Source: Chromobotia macracanthus
Taxonomy: Eukaryota; Chordata; Actinopteri; Cypriniformes; Botiidae
Length of the DNA stretch: 64,000 bases
Direction: 5' to 3'
Assembly: GCA_036877525.1 (NCBI GenBank)
Contig: JAZGTH010000002.1
Coordinates: forward strand, 9,036,501 to 9,100,500
In this document: piece after piece, positions 24,004-36,557 of the stretch
How the letters are laid out: each line of letters opens with the position of its first letter
How positions within the stretch are numbered: the stretch's first letter is position 1
Notes under the pieces: model-generated
What the model was told of the DNA's origin: nothing
Database searches by the model: none
Seen by the model: the letters and a program-made list of their open reading frames with translations, nothing else
Position numbers and translations under genes: made by a program

Positions 24004-24590
24004 TTAATAACTGAGGCAAGTGTCACATTTTAAAAGAGCCAAGGGTCAGAAACTTCATTAAGAAACTGTTGTATCATCTCTGCTTACAATGGAGTTCAGT
24101 CACCCAGTAATTTGATGTTCTGACTTCAGAGCAATGCATGACCTTTTGGGGTGATATCAGGCTTGGGGCACCACAAAAGGCCACATACTCATAGGAAGTT
24201 GTGTCCTAAGTTTAGAAGCCATGTAGGCACAAGTCTTATTAACAACATTAGTAACAACCGGTACATATGGTATGGCTAATTTCAGCCTTCAGGTAAGTTG
24301 TAAAATTTGGAAGGGTGAGTGCTAAATTCTTATGGTTACCTCTTTGGTCTTAGCATCTTTAAAAATATCATATTTGCATAATTCTGATAACAAAGAATAA
24401 CATCACACACATTAATTTCACAGTGCAGTTCAGTGAATCAACATACAACCCCAGTAGTTTTAAAAATTTTACGGCAAAACAAATACTTAAAGAACATTGT
24501 GCTATAAGCAAAACCTCAGCTTTAGTAAGCAACTTAAAACTCTTACAGGTTCAAACTTTCCTAAATTCCAGTCTCATTTCAGTCTCTTTA

Positions 24591-24838
24591 TCTTACACAT
24601 TAAAACCACATACAGTCACCATCAAGTCCTCAGACTCAAAAATCATTCAGTGTGTATATAAATAAACCTCTACATCTTACACATTAAAACCACATACAGT
24701 CACCATCAAGTCCTCAGACTCAAAAATCATTCAGTGTGTATATAAATAAACCTCTACATCTTACACATTAAAACCACATACAGTCACCATCAAGTCCTCA
24801 GACTCAAAAATCATCCAGTGAGTATATAAATAAACCAA
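24591..24838. repeat. 84-bp tandem repeat, three copies
   Basis: Units start at 24591, 24675 and 24759, each beginning TCTTACACATTAAAACCACA and ending in TATATAAATAAACC. The first two copies are virtually identical and the third has two or so substitutions near its end. The period is exactly 84 bp. It lies in the convergent spacer downstream of suv39h1. There are no spacers between units, so it is not a CRISPR array. Confidence 0.95.
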
Positions 24839-25209
24839 ATGCATTTGCCTGTAGCTATGCATATCAAGAAACTTCACATATTTCCAATGACAAATATATG
24901 AATAGTGGTATCACTTTGTTAAAACATTGTTTGATCAAACTATTATTTTGTGTTCTAAATAAACCAATGGAAGTTTCATATACTCTGATATACAATAAAA
25001 CTGACATGAGCTCATATTATCACTGACAAACACTAAAACTCTGACTCTACATTTCTACTGACATTCCCATGAACACAGATATGACACTAGTGATGTTTGT
25101 ATTTAGATATTTTTGTAACTCATCAAGGCACAACAGAGAAAAGATTAATATAATGTATTAAGGCATTTTAGGAGTAAGTGATAGAGAAAACAACATCCAC
25201 ATGGAAAAA

Positions 25210-28200
25210 TCAGAAACAGAGGGACAACAAGAATAATCCCATAACCAGGAAAGTGTGGGGTTCTTGAATCCCAACAGCCAAGCAGACAACAGCAATGAAG
25301 AAGGTGACAGAGGCAAACACACACTTCTTCAGAATCACCTCAGTCTGATTCTTTAATATTGTAGATATTTCACTGCTTTCTATGGGCAGTGGAAGCTTGG
25401 TTTCTGAGTCTTTGTGTTTCTGATGTGGAGTGGTGTGGAGTGGAGAAGGTTTAACACCCTGGAACGTCTTATGGTAAGTTATATCCTCTTCTGTTGAAGA
25501 GTATGCAGCTGAAGGTTGGAGATCAAATGCAAAATCAGGGGTCACAGATGATAATTCAGAAACACTGCCCAGCTCGGTTGTTTGGTGGTGCGATGGTGAC
25601 ATGGGAACATTTTGCTTACCATGGTTTGGACCCTCATTTGGTTCCAGAACAAGTTCTTCTTGCATGGTGGTCAGAAGATCAGAAGTTTCTGCTTGAAGAT
25701 AGATGGGTGAGCTTTGCGTTTCTCTGCCCTGCCCTGTGGACCCCAAAAGAGTGGCTTCGAGACAGGGCGACAAACAGGAAGTCACCAAACCATCCACTTC
25801 CTCACCTCCCATCCTGGTGCTTTCCTCTGTCAGCAGTACTTCAACCACCTTGGTGGTCTCAGCTTCAACCAAAGAGGCAAGTTCTACTTCCTGTTCTTGA
25901 GTTCCTTTCTCCAGAGGGTGCTGCAGGCCTTCAGACAAGCTGTCAACACCCATGGTAAGACTGAGCTCCTCCACATCTTCAGCTGCATGATTGCTGTTCA
26001 CCTCCCTTGAGAACGAAGGCTCAGATTCCTCCAACGTGTGAAAGTAAGTCTCTGTTTTTTCTTCTATATTCTGACATTGCCTCTTCCATCCCATCTCTGT
26101 CCTATCTATTTCTGACTGTACTTCCTCAACGTCTTTCTTCTCCTTCAAATCATCATCTTGGATGTGTGGTAAATCGTCTGAAAATCCACCAGCTGAGATT
26201 TGGCCAAACTTCAAAGGCACTTGGGCCGCTATATCGGTCTTAAAATCTTCATTTTGTTGGTGTAGGGAATGGTCAGGTTTATCAAAATCCTCAAATTCAT
26301 AATATTTATCATAGGGTTGGACGAATACAGTAGGAAGGGGCATGGAAGAGACACTATCACCTTGAACATGTGACTTGGGGAACATTGTAGTAGGCTGTGA
26401 TTGAGGCTTGAATAAAGCTGATGACTGGATGGTTTCAACAGCAGCTCCAGATTCTTCTGTTTGTGGTAAATTATCTAATACTATTGTCTTTAGAGGAAAT
26501 GGTTTTCCATGGAGAGTATCTGTAGTGGATAGAGGACATCCTTCTGGGGACAAAGGCCTGGTGGACTGTAGAGAACTGGACAAATTCTTGGCAGTCTGCA
26601 ACAGAATGGAAAAGTGACAAAAAGCTTGGAAATTCAAACTCAGAAATCTTATTTCCTGAGTCTTTCACAAATTCACAGACAAAATGATGTTTAACATAAC
26701 TGATATGTCACGTCATGACACACAACATTGATGAATTGAAATTACAGACTACAGACAGTAGTCTTACACTACAGACTAACCAGTAGTGTAAGATGAATGG
26801 CACAAACCTCAAATGTACTATGCATTTCCATGGTTTCTTGAATACAACTAGTAGTTTGCAATTAGATAGTTTGAAAATCAAGACTTAAAGCATTTACTTA
26901 TGAATATTATTACTGACACCAGCATTAATTATGAGCACCACTGCTATTAGTATAAATTGTTTTTTCTAACTTGTTTAATTCATGCTGATGTTTCAGACAA
27001 TCTGAATTTCATCTTTAATGATTATAAGTAATTATTGTAGATGGTCCATTTTCAAGAACAAAAACACTAATTCAATGCTCATAAAGTCATCTGTCATCAA
27101 TTTATCACCATTCTGCAATAAACAGACAAAAGAAGTTAAACTACCTAAAATGCTAAGTGCAAATCCCAAGGGGGCTGTGATTTATGTTGTGCTAATTCTC
27201 ATTGGCTTTTTTCCAGAAGCCCTTTGAGATTCATCTAATAGATGGTCTCTAAGGATACAGTTTAGAGAAACAAAATATTCTAAATGTTTCCCGAGATTAA
27301 AAAAAAACATTGTATAAACAAAGTAATGCTGAAAATGCTTTATGAATTTTTTTAATTGTGCATGCCATGATACTAAGAATGTCTAAACAGAACTAAATCA
27401 AAGGTATATAAAATATTATCAAGGTATTTTTAAGTGTTTCCTTTAAATAAGCATTTTTTCCCTCCAAAATGAGTTCTTACCAAAACAGTCTGTAGGAAAA
27501 AAAACAACATCTGTGTTTTTATGAGTGTAAAACAAGAACTTCCCACTTTCAGTCCATTTCTTAGAAAATACAAGGAATACAGTTCTCTTCATCTGACTCA
27601 TTACCAACAGGAACAAAAAAGGCATTTTTAATGACAGTGAACCTACATGATTGGTCTAAACATCATGTGTACAGTATGCACATTACATGCAACACAATGA
27701 ATGGGTCACATTAGCAAGCTTTACGGTTAGCAGGCCACATGCACATTACCTAAGTTGTTGCTGAAGCTTCAATAAGCTGTACAGGTAGACAGATGAAAGG
27801 AATAAAAATATCAAAAGAAATTGATTTGATTTTTTATCCGATATATATTTAGCACAGCTTCAAGTAACAAGAAAGTTAACTCTTTGTTGATAACTATTCT
27901 TTTTTGACACCACCTTATCAAAGGTGTGATTATACTGCCAGAATCATTTTTTTATTTTCATAAAGTATTTTTTTTTTTATTAACAATCTAAAACTAAGGT
28001 CTCTTCTAAAAATAATAGGTCTTTTTACTATAAAGATGTACCAAAGACCACAAAACACACATATTAATGCTGTAAATAAATGTGTGTTGTAAATACCAAA
28101 CTCAGTTACTTAAAACAGCATATCAACGGTGTAAATAGAAAGCGAGTGGTTATCTGAGCAGTTATATGTTGGTAGGACTTTTAATAAGTGAATTTGATCT

Positions 28201-31200
28201 TGTGTGAGTATTCGGGTACAATGAAAACAATTGTTTCAATGTTTAATTCATGGATAGTTTTAAATACACAACAGACAATCAATGTGTTCAAGTTTATCTG
28301 TATATCTTGAGTTTACTGTTGTCTGGGTAGCTCTGAACACTGCAGCTAAGCACATGTTGCAATAGTGACTGACAGGAATCCTATAAATTACTAATCAAAT
28401 GATGTCACTAATTAAAAATAGAAAACATATGGCATCAGTTATAAGACAAATGGTTCTATGATGCCATAGACTATAACAAAATACAAAGATCTAATTTATC
28501 TTTTCAAAAAAAGCTAAATTGCATAAATATATCTCTCAAAGAATATCATATAAAAAGAATCCATTTAATTAATAAATAAAGCAGGCCACAAATTCCATAA
28601 GACATGCCCTACCACTACAATTAAAGACTGAAGTACCACCTTCTTTGTTTTTGTAGGTCAGCACAGCCCAGCTACTACAAACAATGCATTTCATCAAACT
28701 ACACTTTCTCAGAGCAGGACGTACAAAATGAACAAAGAAGCGTTTCCACATGACGGCTAGGTGTAGCATATTCATTTTGCAAATGAATAATTCACCAAAA
28801 ATAACTATTTGTGCTTATGTTGTTCAAACCTGGTTTTATTTATTCTGTGCACAAAAAAAATTGGCATGCTGCTCTGTTTTATACTGTTACTATGGTCATT
28901 GAACAAAGCTATCATATGACTACAGAACACGTATCCACAAGTCCACATAGTCCACAAGTCATATGGACTATAGCTATGGAGCTACATTTAATGTCTATGT
29001 ATTGCTTTACTTATCTGCTACAATGTCTTAAATTACCTTCATTTGGGAGCTTTTCTCAATTGCTTTTAGTACTTTTAGTTTTATTACACTTTTTTAGTAT
29101 AACATAAAAGCGTTTCATGTGTTATAAAACTCACAAAGGCCTGGAATACACCAATCTAGACTTTTCCAAACTGGAAATGTCTGTACATGCTGAAACAAAC
29201 CAAAGAAACAAACGAAACACAAAAGAGTTGCCCTTATACTGTGCACGAAAACCGAACAGATTTCCGCTTTAAGGTCACAGAAACCTAAAAGTAAAGGTTA
29301 GAGCCAGGCGGGGAAAATAAATCTTTCTTTAAACCTTTGTCTTTCACCTGCTATCCCAGCAAGCACTTGGAACTCATAAAGCAAACCTCACTTACCTTGT
29401 CAATCTCTGGCTTGATTATAGTCGGTTGTACAAATGAGGTTTGATTCGCCGCTGATTCATACTCAGTGCTGCTCAGATCTGCTAAAACAGAACCAAAGTA
29501 ATGTGAGCATTTAATGACTTTGACTTAGAATTTGTTTTATTTATCTTAAGCGAAAATATTTGATGGTTAAAGGGGTCCTATTATGCATTTTTACTTTTTC
29601 AATGTTAATTTGTGTGTTATGCCAGCTAATGAATTCTGTTTGTTAAAATGTTTCCTAGCATTTCCATTAAGTAACAAAAATGTTAGGAATGTTCAAAACG
29701 TCTGTATTAACGTTATTGCTTGGTTATAAGAATATTATTCAAACATTTGTTAATCTGTACCATATTTAAAACATTCCACTAACTATTAAAGAATAACGTT
29801 TTTAATATATGATAATCTTCTACTAATGTTACTGCAAATACTTTTTTGATAACATTGACTACTTTTAGAGAACGTTAGCCAACATTCTAAGAACGTTCCA
29901 TGTTAGCTGTAGAAGTAGTGTTGTCACTACGTTGAAGAGACACTGTTTTCCACTCCAATACTACCCCCTTGTTTAGCCTTCCTAAGACAGGCTAATGTTG
30001 ACTGAGATGTGCATTAACTTCTGTAAGCCTCTGTTTACTTTTCTTACTCTGTGTAATACATGGATATTGGGTGCATGTGTGAACCTTTTTTAAATGGTTC
30101 ATAACATTGCATCTGAAATGTATCAGATGAAATTTAAACAAATTTCGATGAACGTCCTGTTGAAGTTGTGCTTGCAAATGTGCTTCTGGCTGATCTGCTT
30201 GTTCCATTTTCTGAACCGCTTTTAATACTTTTGTATGTTTAATACTGTTGTATTTTGTAGTTGGTACTCCGAGTGGGGTGAGAACTGACAAACGGTCTGG
30301 CATGGGAGATGCTCTAACAAGGAGTTAAGTTTACACATGCACAGCTTCTAACAACAGCTGGCTTGTAAATGTGATTCCACCTTCCACTGCTAAATTTATA
30401 AGGCAAAACTGATGCCACTGTTACTGTTTACCTGAGAGCGGAAGCTTGCGGTTATTGCAAGGGGTGGGACATTGTTTGAACACACTCTAAGCGGGTGACC
30501 AATCACAACAGACTGGGCCAGACTGACCAATCAAATGTTTCGGAAGGAGAGGCTTTATAGAATCTGAAACAATACAGAGCATTCAGCACTCTGTATTGTT
30601 AAAACAGAGGTGTTGTAATAATGTGAAATGTGTGAAAATAATGTTTTTTAAACAATTAAGCATGAAAACCTATTCTAGCACACCCCAAAAACAAAATCAA
30701 GATTTTTTAAAGGCCTAATAGAACCACTTTAAATAAATTATTACTGTGCAGCTGTTTTTAATTGTAGCGACAAAAATATGAATTACATACCATCTCCTTT
30801 GTCATAGGATTCATCATAATCACTGCTTGCTCTAGAATGAAAACACATCATTAAACAACATTAAATAAAGTACAGAACTGTTCAAACATTCAAATAGAAA
30901 AGTAAACTATATAAGATTTTGTTGCTCATTTATCAATTTTACTTTTAAGTTGTACTTATTTAAATGTACCATAATGCATTGGCCAGGGACATAAATGATT
31001 GCTTTACAAAATGGAAAATAACTGTAATCTCTATGACATTTGTTACCACAGTAATATCTGACACCCACAGTTTTTTTTTTCAAAGTTGTTTATTGAAAAT
31101 CAGTGTGGGTGAAGGCTGACTAACCTACACTACTCCCCTGATCAATACAATCCACATGATAGATGCTATGATGTTACAAGACCTGTCCAAATATTCCACA

Positions 31201-33439
31201 TAAAAAACAATTCCAAAGGGTTGGCTGTTAGATGGTCATTTGAGGCAATACTCTCACTCTTTGTACATTCTTGTTTATATTCAAGTACAAACTTGTGTGG
31301 TATTATTGGGGACACTATGTGGCTATAACTGGACATTATGTACATTTCGTATGCAAAAATGTTCGATGGACATCCTATTCTACGACCATTCTTACTTATA
31401 ATGTGATTTGGCAATGAAATAAAAACAAGATATTACATTTCAGAAAGGGCTGCAAGCATGTTTGCTTGTGAAACTGCTTGGAACTGTAAGTCAAACTTAT
31501 AATTTGACTTTGATCCTGACACAACATGAGTTCCATGACAATGTCTTTTATTAATTTAATAATGTTAGCATTAGAGCATGTGACTCCATTTGATTGTTTA
31601 ACCACATTTACATATTCATGTGAAAATGGCTTCTGTTTATAAATGTAGACTGTGCTTAACTGTAATGTGTGAAAATCATAACTGGAGTTATCCTCATTAA
31701 AATATTTTATATTTATATAGATTTATGAATTTGGCAGTGGCCAATGGCAATCAAACCCACAACCTTAGCCTTGCTAATGCAATGCTCTACCAATTAAGGC
31801 TGAGTCAGAGAGTCAGAGTCAAGATTTATTTGTCACATACAAGTTATATAGAATACAACAAGTAGTGAAATGTGTATCTGAATGCTCCGTTAGACTGTAA
31901 AAAAAATACTAAAAAGTAAAAACACAAGAAATGTAAAAGTACTCAGAATACAAAAATATATAAAATACAAAATACAGTTGGAGATAGGGGAATAAGGGGG
32001 CGGGGAACCCCGGAACATATTTTAAGTGTATGTCCCACACACAATGTTAAAAAAAGGAAAAACTAGGTAACAAGTCAGTGACAATTGCTCAATTGCCTCA
32101 GATGCACTGAAGGGAAGCAGTGTGGGTCTGTGTTTACTTTTGTTGGCTCGTTCTGTCTCTACTGAGAAACCCCTGCAGAAAGGTCAGAGGTAAGGTCTCC
32201 ATACACCACAGCTGAAAGTGACACCTGCCTTGTCCTATTTCCACCCTCCTCTCATGCTCCTGAATGACGGCCATTCTCAACAGAGAATTGGTGATAGTGT
32301 GCAGCCCCAAAGCTCATTCAATATACAGATGCTAAAGTTGAATTGTAAATTGAAAACTTATACAACTGTTTTACTTTACTCTTTGTAGTTTACATCTGTA
32401 GAACGAAGGGCCTCACATCAAGCTGAATTGTGACAGCTGTGAATTTTGAAACTTAACCTATTGAGACAGCTTCGAGATTGACTTTTGCACAATGAACGCA
32501 ATGTGAGGGCTTAAAGATGGAGTCAAAGGTGACTGCTACAGGTCAAGCCCTGTTTTAACATAACAGAAACGCTTAGACGCCCACTTACCGGTACCTCGGG
32601 GGCTTTAATATACCTCTCAGCGCAATATTCTCCGCACTGGTAGACTGGGTCGTGTCTTCTTCATATGACTGTATGAGAGTTACTGAATAATTCTTGCCGT
32701 AGTTGTTCGCCCAAAACTCTCCGTCTGACGTCTCATATCGCACTACAAAATCAATTCGCGCTCCACCGAAGAGATACGGTGAGGCGAACGTCAGCTTTAC
32801 GGAAAATTTGTCCGTTTCGCCGTCGTTGGAGCCCTGCACGTACTCGGCTGGATAATCAAAGTGTGTGATCCAGCCGTCCGTAGTGGCCCGGGCACAGACC
32901 GATTTGTGAAAAGAAATGTTGAGAACACGGACCAGCACCTCAAAAGACAAGGGATCACCGGGCACCGGCGTCACGCTCTCTACTTCCAGCTTGTTGGTGT
33001 GGACGGAGAGCACCAGCTCCGTTCCCGTGAGAGCCTGGAACTCCGGCCACACACGGTAAGTGGGTTCACGGTACGACTTTCGGCAGCGCGCCTCCTTTTC
33101 TTCCCATCTCGAATCGTCCTCTTCGTCTGAATCAAACGGTACAAACATCCTGACATCAACTAGGTCGCCTCCCGTGGTGTCGGCAAACGACACTCTCCGA
33201 TGGGGTAACACAAGATGAATTCGCATATACTCGGCAGTTTCATCGGCAATTGAAGATCCTCGCTTTCTGGGCACCGGAGAGCACCTCGGTATGAGCCGGA
33301 CGTCTTCCGTTTCTTCCTCGTCTTCATCGTCAAAGGGGGAATTGCTGTTCTCCTCTCCGGATCGCTCTACCCTCACCGTCCTGAAAAGACCTTCTTGCGA
33401 GGGAATGCTTAAGAAATGATTAGTATTACCCTGCGCCAT
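25210..33439 (-). CDS. ppp1r3f: PPP1R3F-like glycogen-targeting regulatory subunit of protein phosphatase 1
   Basis: The four exons are 33439-32589, 30831-30791, 29481-29396 and 26595-25210, giving 787 residues. Exon 1 contains the PP1-docking RVxF motif (HRRVSFAD, about residue 80) and a full CBM21 carbohydrate-binding domain, with conserved VRVLNISFHKSVCARATTDG and EFWANNYGKNYSV. The long last exon encodes an acidic, low-complexity region and ends in a hydrophobic anchor (FASVTFFIAVVCLAVG) with a very short tail, so the protein is tail-anchored in membrane. This domain order, the size (human 799 residues) and the position beside foxp3, as in human Xp11.23, support PPP1R3F over PPP1R3A. Such subunits bring PP1 to glycogen to activate glycogen synthase. 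The middle region is too divergent to interpret. Confidence 0.88.
29571..30728. mobile_element. TTAA-flanked non-autonomous DNA transposon, 1.16 kb, in ppp1r3f intron
   Basis: The left end is AGGGGTCCTATTATGC and the right end is the inverse of AGTGGTTCTATTAGGC. Both sides have TTAA (29567-29570 and 30729-30732). I see no transposase-like reading frame; a 103-codon open frame on the minus strand at 29992-30303 has no family features I recognise. An AACGTT-type repeat is nested inside it at 29622-29909. Superfamily: Kolobok or piggyBac by target site only. Confidence 0.75.
29622..29909. mobile_element. AACGTT-rich inverted-repeat element nested in the TTAA element
   Basis: It starts GCCAGCTAATG and ends TGTTAGCTG, with the internal motifs shared by the other copies (GAACGTT, TAGCCAACATTCTAAGAAC). 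It interrupts the 29571-30728 element, so it inserted later. Confidence 0.7.
31722..31802 (-). mobile_element. degenerate tRNA-like SINE head in ppp1r3f intron 1
   Basis: Read on the minus strand it contains TTGGTAGAGCATTGCATTAG and AAGGTTGTGGGTTTGATTG, decayed A and B boxes. No V-type tail is joined to it. Confidence 0.5.
31803..32045. repeat. probable retroelement 3'-end remnant in ppp1r3f intron 1
   Basis: It begins GAGTCAGAGAGTCAGAGTCA and continues AGATTTATTTGTCACATA, then an A-rich stretch and a G-rich stretch (AAGGGGGCGGGGAACCCC). A similar GAGTCAGAGTCAGAGTAGC start occurs at about 6118. It resembles the tails of fish non-LTR elements, but I cannot name the family. Confidence 0.4.
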
Positions 33440-36400
33440 TACGTCTGTTACTGACCCCGAAGTCGCCAGCAGTAGTCATGAAACATATAAAGTGCCGGTG
33501 TCGTTGTAATGCTCGTTCCGAGGTCAGATCGTGCTTCCCTACATAGTGCCGATGGAGAAACGAGGATCTGCCACCTCGTTACGACAGAAGCAGGCCTGAA
33601 CTATCGACATAAATAAGAGCAGTAATTTGGAGCTCATAGTTCACAGACCCGAATAAGTAACTAAATTTAGAAGGAAGCTGCAAGTCCATCGTTTCCCAGA
33701 GGTCAAGAGGAAGATGGGATCTGTTGGCATATCCCTCCCACTATTTCCTGTTGGTCGCTCCTAACAGCACACGCCCCCACGTCTGTTTTAAAGTTCAAGT
33801 CACGCCGATTTGTTTGTTTGTTTGCCGTAATTGTGAGAGGAAATACTCCTTATAAAAATAAAAGCAAACTTTTACTACTTGTTGCTATAAATAACACAAC
33901 AGTCTAATACGAACAACGACAATAAATCAACAATAAAACACCCCGATGCATATAAACAATCAATTAATACAATCTGTTAAAAGTATGTGAGTTATTGTGA
34001 ATGTTGTTACGGTTGATTGTAATGGCGACGTTTGCATTAAACAATTTATGGATTAATCCTGCAATCATTAGAGAGAGAAAAGCAAAACAAAAGTCCCACA
34101 TATTCACCACCTGTTTTTAACTGCACCGTTTTCACTTACGTAAAAATCACGTAATTACATGAAAATGTATTTTAAAAACGCCCAGTAGTCCAGTCAATGG
34201 TTATGCACAGACTGTATAATGTCAAGACACCATAGAAAGGTTCTAAAGAAAGGTTAATTATTAATATTAATATTAATACTGTTCAAAGGTATTTATTGAC
34301 AAGCTATTTTAACCCCTAGATGGAGTAGTCACTTGTTTGAGCCCCATGGTAAACATTGTTTAACCACGAACAATTATTAAATATTTTCGCTACAGCACTC
34401 TTAATTTAACGCAAAATGCATACAACTGTCCTCTACAAATATCAATAATTTGAAATATGATTATATAGCAAACATAATGGTCATGCTGAATATGAGCACT
34501 TCCGTTCTTCCAACCTACCCTGACAAAGTTGTTACACTGGGGGTAATTTATAAAAATATAAAAACTGAAGAATACAAATAAAATAACAAAAATTCTATTC
34601 ATAATACATTTTGCAATAGCTGTTATAATGAACACTTTCTGGCAACTATTATAGACTAAAGCGGGCATTTTTGTGTAGCCTTTCTTGTTCAGGTACTGCA
34701 AAACATGTCAAGTGGCAGATGGAATAATGTTTCACAACAAAGCTTTCAGACTTTTCAGATTTTTTCTGACCTCACCTGCAGCCTTTATAAAAATGTCTGC
34801 TATAACTGTCTGTCTGTTCTATTTCAGCTAGGCTTTACTAGGGGTTGGATTTTTTTCAGACTGTTCCAGCTCTTCCCACCCTGCCTGCCAGGTGTTATAC
34901 TGCTGTAGAAGGATGATTTCAGTTACTCTTGAATGTAATGCATCAAAAATGTCTTGAGAGAGTATTTTTTCCAACCTAAGGAACCTAAGGTTTCCAACCT
35001 ACCATTAAAATGTAAAAATATATATGCTAATCAAGTATACAATCAAATACAGTATAAACAAGTTTTCAGTCTCTGAGATCTATGTTGTCAATTTAAAAAT
35101 TAAAAGTGCATGTTATGTCAGGTAACCTAAAAATCTGCATGAACAGGTTAGATTAGATACCCCAATGCAGATAATTTAAGTAAAGTAAGGGTCAGATCAA
35201 GTTAAAACAGATCATTACCATTTTCAAACATCTAACCCCTTTTCCCATCTTATTTTATTGTTGACCAGTTCCTTATACTACATCATCATTAATTTTGCAG
35301 TCACAAACCTGCAGTCATTGAAATATGTCAAAATATATGTAAATATGTCTATATATGCAAAGTTTAAATATGCAGTTTATATATAGAATCACTATTCTAT
35401 AGCAGCTTAGAGATCAGATTCTGTTATAAACAGCTTGAATTGTTACATCTCAAAACAAAGCATGTTAAAACCTATCACTCAATAAATGTTAATTCATGAA
35501 ATACATATTCTATATGCATTTCAGTTTATGGTCAAACAAACTCAACAAACTTAAACTGATTCACCTGGTAAAATATTCACAGTAAATATTGTACTCAGTT
35601 CTGTTCATCATTAGATCATCTGCCATCTGCCTCAGTTCTCCCAGGGATGTCAAAGAAAAAACAAGGACGTTTTTGTGCTCATAAAAGACTGTGAAAAGGT
35701 GTGCATGTCTACATACATGAGTTTGGAGTGCCATTATTAAAGATGCACCTTTAGAACAATTTGTTCAAAACTCAGTGACCTTTCTCAACCACAGGATGAG
35801 CCTGTTTTTTCCTGCGTTATAACTAATCGACACACATGTTATGTACATGTACATAGGTTCAGTCTCTCCCCAGAACCCGAATATAACGTCACACTCTGAA
35901 CACAGACTTTCCGAACACGTAAAAGGTTATTTTCGGCGTGCTCTCATTTTCCAGTGTTCCGCAATGGACTTCACCATTTCTATTTATTTTAAGCCATAAT
36001 GGTCCTTATTTAAACAGTCTTAATTTTTATTTTATGAAATAAGGAACTATTGCCCTTCTTGAAATGACCTAAGCATGGAGAGAAAAATACATTAGCCGAA
36101 GCAATTTTGTCTCTTCTGTGGGCTTTGGCTTTTCCCCACCAATATCATCTATTTAGGACAAATCAGAAGGACTGTAAATTGTATTGTTTAACTGTGTACT
36201 CAAGCAATACACATATGAGACTCATTTCCATTAATACAAGAGCCTGTGAAATCTATGAGAAAGAAACCAGAAACCAGATGTGCACTTGCATGTTGAAACC
36301 TCAGTATTAACTTTAATAGAAAACTGTTATTTTGCTGTGATAAATTCTAAAAATAGAAATGCCACATAATTTCTAAAGGTGATGTGCTGCAGACAGTCTG

Positions 36401-36475
36401 TTAAAACCTCCTGCATTCATAATGCATATACACGTGCATTCAAACACACACACTCCACTAAATGTCACACAAAAA
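33440..36475. other. intergenic: ppp1r3f upstream region and foxp3 upstream region
   Basis: The first 400 bases carry the ppp1r3f 5' UTR and promoter, more GC-rich than the surroundings. From about 33.8 to 36.4 kb the sequence is AT-rich, with no coding exon, RNA gene or clear transposon that I can support. Confidence 0.5.
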
Positions 36476-36476
36476 T

Positions 36477-36557
36477 TATAAAGGGGGTGACCAAAGCATT
36501 TTCTGGGCATTCACCCTAATAATTTCTCTCTCATTCACATCTCTCAGACCCTTGCAG
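36477..36557 (+). promoter_or_regulatory. foxp3: candidate distal foxp3 promoter and non-coding exon 1
   Basis: TATAAAG at 36477-36483 is followed about 75 bases later by a consensus splice donor, TTGCAG|GTAAGT (exon end 36557). The next suitable acceptor before the first coding ATG is TTTTTCAG at about 39930-39937. This gives a short untranslated first exon (about 36508-36557) and a 3.4-kb first intron. Mammalian FOXP3 has the same design, a TATA promoter and untranslated exon several kb before the first coding exon. This is inference from splice and TATA signals. Confidence 0.5.

Larger units (their letters stand above)
22324..25209. other. convergent intergenic region between suv39h1 and ppp1r3f
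   Basis: It holds the suv39h1 3' UTR (to about 23.35 kb), a TTAA-flanked inverted-repeat element (23711-24003), an 84-bp triple tandem repeat (24591-24838), and the 3' UTR of the minus-strand ppp1r3f gene on the right. I see no additional coding exon. Confidence 0.6.

Noticed and set aside
24591..24838. Direct repeats resembling a CRISPR array
   Set aside because: The 84-bp units abut each other with no unique spacers, and the setting is vertebrate. It is a tandem repeat.
26700..26725. Palindrome TGTCACGTCATGACACA as a regulatory site
   Set aside because: A short imperfect palindrome deep in an intron, with no supporting context; expected by chance in a window of this size.
29992..30303. 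A transposase fragment in the TTAA element
   Set aside because: The 103-codon frame has no motif I recognise and no homologous neighbours; the element looks non-autonomous.
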